From: JAGOEY01 sp017997515
GTDB lineage: Bacteria > Pseudomonadota > Gammaproteobacteria > Burkholderiales > Burkholderiaceae_C
Direction of reading: 5' to 3'
DNA length: 64,000 bases
Assembly: GCA_026314275.1 (NCBI GenBank)
Contig: CP111109.1
Coordinates: 3,162,001-3,226,000, forward strand
The notes beneath the pieces are model-generated. The model saw nothing but the letters and a program-made list of their open reading frames with translations. It searched no databases and had not been told where the DNA came from. Of this stretch, positions 51,322-60,338 are shown in pieces. Every line of letters begins with the position of its first letter. Position 1 is the stretch's first letter. Made by a program: the position numbers and the translations under genes.

Positions 51322-52770
51322 ATGCAACAACACAACAACCTGATCAATGGCGAATGGGTCGCCGGGTCCACCTACAGCCCCAATGTGAACCCCAGCAACC
51401 TGGCCGACGTGATCGGCCAGTACGCCCAGGGTGACGCAGCCCAGGTGAACGCCGCCGTGGCAGCCGCCCAAGCCGCATTCCCCGCCTGGTCCACCTCCGG
51501 CATCCAGGCCCGCAGCGACGCACTCGACAAGATCGGCACCGAAATCCTGGCCCGCAAGGAAGAGCTGGGCACGCTGTTGGCACGTGAAGAAGGCAAGACC
51601 AAGGCCGAAGGTATTGGCGAAGCTGGCCGCGCTGGCCAGATCTTCAAGTTCTTCGCCGGTGAATGCCTGCGCCTGGGTGGTGAAACCATTCCCTCGGTGC
51701 GCCCCAACATCGGTGTGGAAATCACCCGCGAACCCATCGGCGTGGTCGGCCTGATCACCCCCTGGAACTTCCCCATCGCTATCCCCGCCTGGAAGATCGC
51801 ACCTGCGCTGGCCTTTGGTAACTGCGTGGTGCTGAAGCCCGCCGACCTGGTGCCCGGCAGCGCCTGGGCGCTGGCCGAGATCATCAGCCGCAGTGGCATC
51901 CCCGCCGGTGTGTTCAACCTGGTGATGGGCCGTGGCAGCGTCATCGGTGACGCACTGGTGAACCATGACGGCATCGCCGCCATCAGCTTCACCGGCTCCA
52001 CCGGCGTGGGCAAGCGTATTGCCGAACGCTGCGTGCAGACGCACAAGAAGGTTCAGCTGGAAATGGGCGGCAAGAACCCCCAGATCATCCTGGACGACGC
52101 CGACCTGAACCAGGCTGTGGAACTCAGCGCCCAGAGTGCCTTCTACTCCACCGGCCAGCGTTGCACGGCCTCCAGCCGCCTCATCGTGACCCAGGGCATC
52201 TACCCCAAGTTCATCGAAGCGCTGCAAGCCCGCATGGCCAAGATCAAGGTGGGTGACGCACTGACCCAGGGCACCGACATCGGCCCCGTCGTCAGCCAGG
52301 CCCAGCTGGAGCAAGACTTGTCGTACGTGGAAATCGCCCGTGCCGAGGGTGCCACTCTGGCCGCTGGCGGCGCACGTGTGGCCTGCCACAGCGGCAGCGG
52401 ACACGACGGTTTCTTCATGGCCCCGGCCCTGATCACCGACACCACCGCCGGCATGCGCATCAACCGCGAAGAAGTGTTCGGCCCCGTGGCCAGCGTCATC
52501 CTGGTGAAGGACTACGAAGAGGCTCTGGCCACCGCCAACGACACCGAGTTCGGTCTGTCCGCCGGTATCGCCACCACCAGCCTGAAGTACGCCACGCACT
52601 TCAAGCGCCACAGCCAGGCCGGCATGGTCATGGTGAACCTGCCCACCGCCGGTGTGGACTACCACGTGCCGTTCGGCGGCCGCAAGGCATCGAGCTACGG
52701 CCCCCGTGAGCAGGGCAAGTACGCCCAGGAATTCTTCACCACGGTGAAGACGGCTTATACGCTGGCCTGA
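51322..52770 (+). CDS. 2,5-dioxopentanoate (2-oxoglutarate semialdehyde) dehydrogenase
   Basis: 482-residue NAD(P)+-dependent aldehyde dehydrogenase. Catalytic Cys281 in GQRCTASSR, general base Glu247 in LEMGGKNP, and cofactor motif FTGSTGVGKRIAERC. Sequence and context (kdgD 0.3 kb upstream on the same strand) indicate the last step of the aldarate pathway, giving 2-oxoglutarate. AAGAGAG precedes the ATG. Transcription ends at a strong terminator. Codon bias is high, suggesting good expression. Confidence 0.93.
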   Translation: MQQHNNLINGEWVAGSTYSPNVNPSNLADVIGQYAQGDAAQVNAAVAAAQAAFPAWSTSGIQARSDALDKIGTEILARKEELGTLLAREEGKTKAEGIGEAGRAGQIFKFFAGECLRLGGETIPSVRPNIGVEITREPIGVVGLITPWNFPIAIPAWKIAPALAFGNCVVLKPADLVPGSAWALAEIISRSGIPAGVFNLVMGRGSVIGDALVNHDGIAAISFTGSTGVGKRIAERCVQTHKKVQLEMGGKNPQIILDDADLNQAVELSAQSAFYSTGQRCTASSRLIVTQGIYPKFIEALQARMAKIKVGDALTQGTDIGPVVSQAQLEQDLSYVEIARAEGATLAAGGARVACHSGSGHDGFFMAPALITDTTAGMRINREEVFGPVASVILVKDYEEALATANDTEFGLSAGIATTSLKYATHFKRHSQAGMVMVNLPTAGVDYHVPFGGRKASSYGPREQGKYAQEFFTTVKTAYTLA

Positions 52771-52795
52771 TCCGCCGCGCACTGAGTGCCCCTAA

Positions 52796-52840
52796 ATGCG
52801 GGCCTGACCGGGTGTATCCCGGGCAGGCCCGCATTTTTTT
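52796..52840 (+). terminator. Rho-independent terminator after the aldehyde dehydrogenase
   Basis: ATGCGGGCCTG / CAGGCCCGCAT stem with an inner CCGGG/CCCGG pair, ending in seven T. Confidence 0.88.
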
Positions 52841-52907
52841 GGTGCGCGTGGGTACACTCGCCAAACTGCTCCCACCCGGGCTTTCGCCCTACCTTCGAGG
52901 CTGTCCC

Positions 52908-53066
52908 ATGTTCCTGCGTCTGACCCTGTCCGCCCTTGTTCTGTCCGCCTGCAGCGGCTGCGCCGTCGTGGCGGTGGGGGACGCGGTGGTCACCACGGCG
53001 GCCGTGGTGGTCAAAACCGGGGTCAAGGCCACCGGTGCGGTGATTGGGGCTGTGATCCCTGACTGA
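52908..53066 (+). CDS. Small putative lipoprotein
   Basis: 52-residue peptide MFLRLTLSALVLSACSGCAV. Its hydrophobic signal ends in LSAC (Cys15), a usable lipobox; a second Cys follows three residues later. The mature part is Ala/Val/Gly-rich (VVAVGDAVVTTAAVVVKTGV) with a repeating VVxxxxxVxxTG pattern. Similar very small lipoproteins occur in Comamonadaceae, but I cannot name a function. The start at 52908 is chosen for the signal sequence. It stands between a terminator and an AT-rich repeat. Confidence 0.65.
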   Translation: MFLRLTLSALVLSACSGCAVVAVGDAVVTTAAVVVKTGVKATGAVIGAVIPD

Positions 53067-53070
53067 TGAT

Positions 53071-53140
53071 TTGCTATTGTATTAATAGCTGGTTGCGTAT
53101 GTGGAACGTGCGCTAGAGCCTTATTTCATTCATAAAAATG
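53071..53140 (+). repeat. Dispersed AT-rich hairpin repeat (reference copy)
   Basis: TTGCTATTGTATTAATAGCT, then GGTTGCGTATGTGGAACGTG with the stem GCGTATGT/ACGTGCGC (two T-G pairs), then AGCCTTATTTCATTCATAAA. Family plan: TTGCTAT-AT-rich-ATAGCTG, a GC hairpin, AGCCTTATTT, CATAAAAA. Confidence 0.8.
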
Positions 53141-53208
53141 GGCTGTTAACCGGTTCCGCCTTCTTCGGCTGATCCGCCTTCCCATCCCCGTCATAAAGAA
53201 CCCCCACT

Positions 53209-54204
<996 letters not shown>

Positions 54205-54209
54205 CGGAA

Positions 54210-55224
54210 TCAGTCTTTCGGCCGAAAACCGATGTTTAGTTGGGGTGGCACCCGCCCGTCCACGTCGCGCGGCAGGGTTTCGGTTTTGTCGATGGCGCGT
54301 AACACGGCGTCGTCCCAGGCTTTGTTGCCGCTGGACTTGATGAGTCTGCGGCTGATGATGGTGCCGTCGGGTGAGGTGCGCACTTCCACGTCGGCGGTGG
54401 GGTTGCCTGCAATGTCTTCGGTGAAGACGATATTGGGTTTGACCTTGGCCGCCACCTTGCCGCCATAACTGCCCGACGGGCCGCTGGCGCGTTGGGCGTT
54501 GCCGGTGGCGGTTTCGCCGCCGGTGGCACCTGCCATACCTTGCATGCGTTTCAGATTGGCCTCGCGCTGGGCGGCGCTGCGGGCATCGGCGTCGGCTTTT
54601 GCCTTGGCATCTGCCTTGGCTTTGGCGTCGGCGGCTTGCTGCTTCTTCTTGTCTTCGGCGGCCTGTTGCTGCTTGGTTTTCTCGCGCTCAGCCTTGTCTC
54701 TTTCTTTCTCTTTTTCGGCCTTGTCGCGGGCTTCCTGTTTTTCGCGTTTGAGTTTGTCCTGCTTCAACTGCTCGCGTTTTTCGCGCTCGTCTTCCAGACG
54801 CTCCTGCTTTTCACGCTCGCGTTTTTTCTCCAGCTCCAGCTGCTGGGCGCGGGCCTGTTTCTCTTTCTCCAGACGTTTCTTTTCGCGCTCCAGGGCGATG
54901 TCGGCCTCGCGGCTGTCGGGCTCCACCGCGCGAGGTGGCGGAGGAGGCGGCGGTGCAGGCACGGGCGGCGGTGGAGGTGCAGGCGGTGTGGGCTCTGCCG
55001 GAGGTGGAGGCGGCGCGGTTTCGCGCGGCGCGACCTGCTGGGGCAGGCTGGACCAGAGCTCGGCCTCTACGGCGGGCTGGTCGCTGCTGTGTTTCCAGTT
55101 CACGCCCCAGCCCAGGGCCGCTACCAGGGCAATGTGCGCCAGCACGGCCAGGGCAATGGCCCGATGGCGGCCGGGCGGGCGGGCTGGGCGGTGCAAATTG
55201 GTCGCGGTCGTCGGTGGCGTGCAT
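54210..55224 (-). CDS. tolA: Cell-envelope integrity protein TolA, possible 5' frameshift
   Basis: Inner-membrane anchored TolA links TolQR to the outer-membrane Pal system. Domain I has one TM helix (AIALAVLAHIALVAALGWGV), then a proline stretch, a long Lys/Glu/Ala helical domain II, and C-terminal domain III ending PPQLNIGFRPKD with a TonB-like fold. The intact frame opens only from a TTG at 55196. The ATG at 55224 gives MHATDDRDQFAPP, a TolA-like N-terminus 19 bp after tolR, but in another frame. Loss of one unit of the (CGGG)3 tandem at 55172-55183 would join them. Without tolB-pal behind it: an LLM gene follows on the other strand. Confidence 0.88.
55172..55183. repeat. (CGGG)3 tandem inside the tolA start region
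   Basis: Three perfect 4-bp units. A 4-bp unit change shifts the frame by one, exactly the shift that separates the TolA-like N-terminus from the TolA body. Confidence 0.7.
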
Positions 55225-55243
55225 GCGTGTGGGTGTCTTGGCC

Positions 55244-55669
55244 TCAGCCGCCCGCCTTGACGGACAGGCCTACCCGCTGCACGCCGGCTTCTTGCAGGGC
55301 TGCCATGGCCTTGACCACGGTTTCATAGGTGACGGTCTTGTCCGCGCTGATCAGCACGGGGGTGTCCGGGCCCTGGCCAGCCTGCCAGTCACGGGCGGCA
55401 GCACCCAGGGCTTTTAAGGTCATGGGGCGTTCGTTGCCATCGGTCTTGAGTGTCAGGCTGCCGTCTTTCTGGATGATCACCTGGCCGAAGGTTTTGGGCG
55501 GTTTGGCGCCTTTGCCGACGGATGGCACGTTGATGGCGCTGGGTGTGAGCATGGGTGCTGTCACCATGAAGATGATCAGCAGCACCAGCATCACGTCGAT
55601 GAACGGCACCATGTTGATCTCGTTCATGGAGCGGCGGCGGCTGCCACTGCGAGAACTCATTGAGGGCAT
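55244..55669 (-). CDS. tolR: TolR, Tol-Pal proton-channel subunit
   Basis: 141-residue ExbD/TolR-family protein. One TM helix follows the signature MNEINMVPFIDVMLVLLIIF with the conserved proton-path Asp (FIDVML). The periplasmic domain ends QRVGLSVKAGG. Start codons at 55669 and 55660 are both possible. It lies 12 bp after tolQ. Confidence 0.95.
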   Translation of the reverse strand: MPSMSSRSGSRRRSMNEINMVPFIDVMLVLLIIFMVTAPMLTPSAINVPSVGKGAKPPKTFGQVIIQKDGSLTLKTDGNERPMTLKALGAAARDWQAGQGPDTPVLISADKTVTYETVVKAMAALQEAGVQRVGLSVKAGG

Positions 55670-55681
55670 GCGACCTCCTTG

Positions 55682-56386
55682 TCAGTGGCCCGATGGCGAG
55701 CCTGGATGCGCGCCCAGGTTGCGCTGCAGGATGTTGGAGAACTCTTCGATGAAGGTCTCCTGGTGGTTGGCAACGCGGTCAATGTCGCGGGCAAAACGGT
55801 TGTAGGCAATCACCGCGGGGATGGCCGCAAACAGGCCCAGGGCGGTGGCCACCAGGGCTTCGGCGATGCCGGGTGCCACGGTGGCAAGCGTGACCTGCTC
55901 CATACCCGCAAAGCCGGTGAAGGCATGCATGATGCCCCACACCGTGCCGAACAAGCCCACATACGGGCTGACCGAGGCCACCGAGCCCAGGAAGGACAGG
56001 CTGGACTCCACCGCGTCCATCTCGCGCTGGAAGCTCGCGCGCATGGCGCGGCGGGCGCCGTCGAGCAGGGTGCCAGGGTCGGTGATGCGGCGTTCGCGCA
56101 GTTTTTGGTATTCACGCATGCCGCTGGCGAAGATGCGTTCCATCGGGCCGGCGTGTTTGGCGTTTTGTGCGGCGCTGGCATACAGGTCGTTCAGGCTGGT
56201 GCCGGACCAGAACTCGCGTTCAAACTCATCGTTGAGCGCCTTCACTTTTTTGAGTGCACCCAGCTTTCTGAAGATGGCCGCCCAGCTGGCGATGGAGACA
56301 CCCAGCAGCAGCAGCATGACCACCTGCACAACCCAGCTGGCCTGGAGTACGAGGCTCACGATCGACATGTCTTGTGGGTTGTTCAT
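55682..56386 (-). CDS. tolQ: TolQ, Tol-Pal proton-channel subunit
   Basis: 234-residue ExbB/TolQ-family protein with three TM helices. The TM2-TM3 region carries ASVSPYVGLFGTVWGIMHAF and ALGLFAAIPAVIAYNRF, lining the proton channel. The start at 56386 (MNNPQDMSIVSLV) overlaps the ybgC stop by 4 bp (ATGA). An inner ATG at 56368 is also possible. Confidence 0.95.
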   Translation of the reverse strand: MNNPQDMSIVSLVLQASWVVQVVMLLLLGVSIASWAAIFRKLGALKKVKALNDEFEREFWSGTSLNDLYASAAQNAKHAGPMERIFASGMREYQKLRERRITDPGTLLDGARRAMRASFQREMDAVESSLSFLGSVASVSPYVGLFGTVWGIMHAFTGFAGMEQVTLATVAPGIAEALVATALGLFAAIPAVIAYNRFARDIDRVANHQETFIEEFSNILQRNLGAHPGSPSGH

Positions 56387-56826
56387 TTCAGCAAATCCAG
56401 AATGTGGGTAGGTATCCGAGCGGGGCGTAATGTGTTGGCGTTGACCCAGCCGATGCGCACACTGCCTTCGCAAAGCAAATCATGTGCCCCGGCCGAGGAG
56501 CCTTGGGCCCCCTGCACTGTTTTTGATAGCGCCTGCTGTCCTATTGTCAACGACGCGGGACGTTTCTCTGTGAGTTGTGCGGTAACAATAAGTTCATCAT
56601 CCAGCCGCGCAGGACGCACATAACGCACCGTGCTGTGGGTCACCACAAACATGCCGCCCGCCTCTTCACGCAGCTGCTGTTGGCCCACCCCGGCGGCGCG
56701 CAGCCATTCGGTGCGCGCACGCTCAAAAAACTTCAGGTAGTTGGCGTTGAAGACGATGCCACCGGCATCGGTGTCTTCCCAATAGATGCGGATGGGGAAA
56801 TGGAAGATGGGAGACTGATCCTGCAT
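56383..56826 (-). CDS. ybgC: Tol-Pal-associated acyl-CoA thioesterase YbgC
   Basis: 147-residue hotdog thioesterase acting on acyl-CoA or acyl-ACP and usually encoded with tolQRA. The active-site segment YWEDTDAGGIVFNANYLKFF includes the catalytic Asp. Starts 9 bp after the aminotransferase stop and overlaps tolQ. Confidence 0.94.
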   Translation of the reverse strand: MQDQSPIFHFPIRIYWEDTDAGGIVFNANYLKFFERARTEWLRAAGVGQQQLREEAGGMFVVTHSTVRYVRPARLDDELIVTAQLTEKRPASLTIGQQALSKTVQGAQGSSAGAHDLLCEGSVRIGWVNANTLRPARIPTHILDLLK

Positions 56827-56835
56827 GGCGTCCGG

Positions 56836-58020
56836 TCAGCCAATCATGGCGCGCAACCGTGCGATGGATTCTTGCAACTGCGCCATCGAACTTGCTGTGG
56901 AGAAGCGCACAAACTGCGCGGTTTGTGCCGTGCCAAAGTCGCGCCCCGGTGTGATCGCCACATGGGCGCGCTGCATGACTTCAAACGCAAAGTCCCAGCT
57001 GTCCTTGATGCCTGATTTGCTACAGACTTGAGAGCAGTCTGCCCAGGCGTAGAAGGCGCCGTCAGGCTCTACGGGCACTGAAAGGCCGAGCTGGTTCAGC
57101 GCCGGGATGAAATAGTCGCGGCGGGCCTTGAATTCGGCGCGGCGGCGTTCGTATTCGGTGATGCTCTCGGCCTCGAAGCAGGCCAGTGCGGCATGCTGCG
57201 AAATGGTGCTGGCGCAGATAAACAGGTTTTGTGCCAGACGTTCGACAACCGGCACCAGTGCGTCAGGCACCACCATCCAGCCTAGCCGCCAGCCGGTCAT
57301 GTTGAAGTACTTGCTGAAGCTGTTGATGCTGATAATGTTGTCGTCCAGCGCCAACGCGGTCTGGCCGAAGGTGTTGTCGTGGCTCAGGCCGAGGTAGATC
57401 TCGTCGATGAGCGTGACGCCACCTTTTTCCTGCACCACGTTGTGGATGCGGCGCAGCTCATCGGGGTGGATCGACGTACCGGTCGGGTTGGAGGGCGACG
57501 CCAGCAACACGCCACGGGTTTTGTCGCCCCAGGCGGCCTGCACCTTGTCGGCGCTGAGCTGAAAGCGCTCTGCCGCCGTGGTGGGGATCAGCACCGCCTT
57601 GCCATCCGCTGCACTCACAAAATGCCGGTTGCAGGGGTAACTCGGGTCGGGCATCAGGATTTCGTCGCCTGCATCGATCAGCGCCAGGCAAGCCAGCTGC
57701 AGCGCGGCAGAGGCCCCGGCGGTGATGACGATGCGCCGCGCAGGCACGTTGACACCAAAACGCGTGGCGTACCAGCCGCTGATACGTTCACGCAAGGCGT
57801 CCATCCCGGTAGCCTGGGTGTACTGCGTGGCACCGTTGCGCACGGCGCGGTCAGCGGCCTCCTGCACCAGGGGCGGTGCTGTGAAGTCGGGTTCACCGAT
57901 GTTCAGGAACACCATGGGCCGGTCGGTGTGGGCCACGTCGCGGGCCAGGGCGGACGCAGCCTTGGCCACCTCCATCACGTAAAACGGTTCAATGCGCTGC
58001 GCGCGGCTTGATATTTTCAT
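56836..58020 (-). CDS. PLP-dependent class I aminotransferase
   Basis: 394-residue fold-type I aminotransferase. PLP Lys237 in SINSFSKYFNMTGWRLGW, cofactor contacts in TAGASAALQLACLAL and ASPSNPTGTSI, and DEIYLGL. The C-terminal carboxylate-binding Arg is in FVRFSTASS. Amino-donor specificity cannot be read; relatives are annotated as aspartate or alanine/valine transaminases. The ATG at 58020 (MKISSRAQRI) is used. It heads the ybgC-tolQRA operon. Confidence 0.92.
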   Translation of the reverse strand: MKISSRAQRIEPFYVMEVAKAASALARDVAHTDRPMVFLNIGEPDFTAPPLVQEAADRAVRNGATQYTQATGMDALRERISGWYATRFGVNVPARRIVITAGASAALQLACLALIDAGDEILMPDPSYPCNRHFVSAADGKAVLIPTTAAERFQLSADKVQAAWGDKTRGVLLASPSNPTGTSIHPDELRRIHNVVQEKGGVTLIDEIYLGLSHDNTFGQTALALDDNIISINSFSKYFNMTGWRLGWMVVPDALVPVVERLAQNLFICASTISQHAALACFEAESITEYERRRAEFKARRDYFIPALNQLGLSVPVEPDGAFYAWADCSQVCSKSGIKDSWDFAFEVMQRAHVAITPGRDFGTAQTAQFVRFSTASSMAQLQESIARLRAMIG

Positions 58021-58052
58021 GCAGTGCAAAAACTCACTTCAAAGATTCGGCC

Positions 58053-58163
58053 TATTGCCATGGGCGCTGCCCCTTTCAGCGGACACCGCAGAACTGGCTT
58101 TGCCAGGCTGCTGGTGTCGCCCCTGCAAGGGGGAAGCGCCGCTGGCGCTTCGGGGGTGTTCCA
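58053..58163 (-). repeat. Stop-adjacent three-hairpin repeat, copy D (after nusB)
   Basis: Begins at the base after the nusB stop, on the minus strand. P1 GAAGCGCC-AGC-GGCGCTTC, P2 CCCC-TTGCA-GGGG, P3 (58082-58118) GACACC/GGTGTC, GCAG/CTGC, CTGGC-AAA-GCCAG. Confidence 0.85.
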
Positions 58164-58703
58164 CTACCGGCTTTTGGCTTTGTCAGCCGCCACTTCATCG
58201 GCACGCAGACTGGGAGCCAGACCATTCAGCACACCGTTCACGTACTTGTGGCCGTCGGTGCCGCCAAACTCCTTGGCCAGCTCCACACATTCGTTGATCA
58301 CCACGCGCCATGGCACGTCCATGCAGTGTTTGAACTCGTACACACCAATCCACATCACGCTGCGTTCGATGGGGGAGATTTCTTCAATTTTGCGGTCCAG
58401 CAGCGGCAGGATCAGCGCGTCCAGCGCGGCTGCGGTCTCGATGCAGCCGTGCAACACGGCGTCGTAATGTGCGGCGTCGGCCTTGTGGAAACCGGCCAGG
58501 TCACGGGTGAAGTGGTCGATGGCGGTGGCATCGTTGCCACTCACGATGTGCTGGTACAGCGCCTGCACCACAAATTCACGCGCGCGGCTGCGGTTGGATT
58601 TGGCCGATGCCTTGCGCACGCCGGTGCTGGTCAGGCCGCCGCGGGGTTGGCGGGGAGGGCGCTTGGCGTCAGGGTTGGCCGAGGGGGTGTTTTCTTCGCT
58701 CAT
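58164..58703 (-). CDS. nusB: Transcription antitermination factor NusB
   Basis: 179-residue all-helical RNA-binding factor of the rRNA antitermination complex. Core begins RSRAREFVVQALYQHIVSGN and ends AKEFGGTDGHKYVNGVLNGL. It has a basic, Pro-rich N-terminal extension (about 30 residues), and a short Lys/Ala tail. Located 4 bp after ribH, the common ribH-nusB arrangement. Followed directly by repeat copy D. Confidence 0.95.
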   Translation of the reverse strand: MSEENTPSANPDAKRPPRQPRGGLTSTGVRKASAKSNRSRAREFVVQALYQHIVSGNDATAIDHFTRDLAGFHKADAAHYDAVLHGCIETAAALDALILPLLDRKIEEISPIERSVMWIGVYEFKHCMDVPWRVVINECVELAKEFGGTDGHKYVNGVLNGLAPSLRADEVAADKAKSR

Positions 58704-58707
58704 GGTT

Positions 58708-59202
58708 TTAGGCGTTTTCTGGGTTGGGCGAAGTTTCGGACAGCAGCTTGGCCATCAACTGGGCCATTTCCACGGCCACACGGGCTGCGTCGCGGCCCTT
58801 GTCGGTCTGGCGGGCCACGGCCTGGGGCATGTCTTCGGTGGTGATGATGGCGTTGGCAATAGGGATGTGGTAGTCCAGCGCCACGCGGCTGACGCCGGCA
58901 CCGGACTCATTGGCCACCAGCTCGAAGTGGTAGGTCTCACCCCGGATGATGCAGCCCAGCGCGACCAGCGCATCGAACTGGCCCATATCGGCCAGGGCCT
59001 GCAGCGCCAAGGGCACTTCAAGTGCGCCGGGCACAAACACGTGGTGGATATTCTCAGCGTCCACACCCAGCGCGGCCAGCTCGGCCTTGCAGGCCTGGGC
59101 CAAGGTGTTGGTGATGTCTTCGTTGAAGCGGGCTTGCACGATGCCGATGTGAAGGCCTTTGCCATTCAGGGCTGCTGCGTGGCCTTGGTTTGCGTGTTGC
59201 AT
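58708..59202 (-). CDS. ribH: 6,7-dimethyl-8-ribityllumazine synthase
   Basis: 164-residue enzyme condensing the pyrimidine intermediate with dihydroxybutanone phosphate. Motifs: IVQARFNEDITNTL, VPGALEVPLALQAL (ligand binding), and GCIIRGETYHFELVANES. Starts 4 bp after ribBX. Confidence 0.96.
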   Translation of the reverse strand: MQHANQGHAAALNGKGLHIGIVQARFNEDITNTLAQACKAELAALGVDAENIHHVFVPGALEVPLALQALADMGQFDALVALGCIIRGETYHFELVANESGAGVSRVALDYHIPIANAIITTEDMPQAVARQTDKGRDAARVAVEMAQLMAKLLSETSPNPENA

Positions 59203-59206
59203 TTTG

Positions 59207-60331
59207 TTATTCCTTCGTCAGGTAACCGGTGATTTCCAGGCCATAACCGGCCATGCTGGGCATACGGCGTGGGGTGCCCATCAGCTGCATGCGGTGTACG
59301 CCCAGCTCTCGCAGGATTTGTGCACCAATGCCGTAGGTGCGCAGGTCCATGCGGCCACGGGTGGGGGCTTGGGCGGCACGGGCTGTGCCTTCAAATTGGG
59401 CGAGTAATTCAGCGCCGCTTTCGCCGCAGTTCAGCAACACCGCCACACCTTTGCCCGCTGCAGCAATGTGGCGCAGGCTGGCGTCCAGGCTCCACGAATG
59501 CATGCTGCGGTTGACTTCCAGCGCGTCCAGCACCGACAAGGGCTCGTGCACCCGCACGGCCACGGTGTCATCGGCGCTCCATGGTCCTTTGACGAGCGCC
59601 AGGTGCACTTCGTTGCTGGGTTTGTCGCGGTAGGCGTGGGCGGTGAATTCACCTGCAGCGGTCTGGATGGTGCGGCTGCCCACTTTTTCGACCAGCGACT
59701 CGGTGCGGCTGCGGTGTTCGATCAGGTCGGCAATGGTGCCGATCTTCAGGTTGTGTTGTGCGGCAAAAATCTGCAAGTCCGGCAGGCGGGCCATGGTGCC
59801 ATCTTCGTTCATCACTTCGCAGATGACGGACGACGGGCTGCAGCCCGCCATGGTGGCCAGGTCACAGCCCGCTTCGGTGTGGCCTGCGCGCATCAGCACA
59901 CCACCGTCCACGGCCTGCAGCGGGAAGATGTGGCCGGGCTGCACCAAGTCCTGCGCGGTGGCGTTCGGGGCTACGGCGGCCTGCACCGTGCGCGAACGGT
60001 CTGCCGCAGAAATGCCGGTGGTAACCCCTTCGGCCGCTTCGATCGACACAGTGAACGCGGTGGCGTGTTGGGCGTTGTTGCGCGCCACCATGGGCGGCAG
60101 CTTCAGGCGTTCACACATCTCGCGCGACAGCGTGAGGCAGATCAGCCCGCGTGCGTGGCGGGCCATGAAGTTGATGGCTTCGGGCGTGACATGGTCGGAC
60201 GCGAGAATCAGGTCGCCTTCGTTTTCGCGGTCTTCTTCGTCCACCAGGATGACCATGCGGCCAGCGCGCATGTCGGCAACGATGTCTTCCACCGGGGAGA
60301 TTGCAACGGGGGTCAGGGCAGGGGAGGTCAT
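59207..60331 (-). CDS. ribB: 3,4-dihydroxy-2-butanone 4-phosphate synthase with degenerate GTP cyclohydrolase II domain (RibBX type)
   Basis: 374-residue fusion. The N-terminal DHBP synthase is complete: acidic loop DEEDRENEGDL, THR-type RHARGLICLTL, and HTEAGCDLATMAG. The C-terminal half aligns with RibA but lacks the zinc motif with three Cys (CxxGDxFxSxRCDC); here it reads VRVHEPLSVLDALEVNRSMH. It should make DHBP but not hydrolyse GTP, as described for RibBX proteins. A separate ribA is expected elsewhere. The ATG at 60331 lies 7 bp after ribE. Confidence 0.92.
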   Translation of the reverse strand: MTSPALTPVAISPVEDIVADMRAGRMVILVDEEDRENEGDLILASDHVTPEAINFMARHARGLICLTLSREMCERLKLPPMVARNNAQHATAFTVSIEAAEGVTTGISAADRSRTVQAAVAPNATAQDLVQPGHIFPLQAVDGGVLMRAGHTEAGCDLATMAGCSPSSVICEVMNEDGTMARLPDLQIFAAQHNLKIGTIADLIEHRSRTESLVEKVGSRTIQTAAGEFTAHAYRDKPSNEVHLALVKGPWSADDTVAVRVHEPLSVLDALEVNRSMHSWSLDASLRHIAAAGKGVAVLLNCGESGAELLAQFEGTARAAQAPTRGRMDLRTYGIGAQILRELGVHRMQLMGTPRRMPSMAGYGLEITGYLTKE

Positions 60332-60338
60332 ACGGTCG

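Noticed and set aside
51292..52782. 496-codon minus-strand frame covering the aldehyde dehydrogenase
   Set aside because: Low-complexity His/Gly/Val translation with no domain, exactly opposite a strongly biased real gene.
54492..55328. Plus-strand hydrophobic frame opposite tolA
   Set aside because: The Leu/Phe-rich translation is the complement of TolA's Lys/Glu/Ala repeats, not a membrane protein gene.
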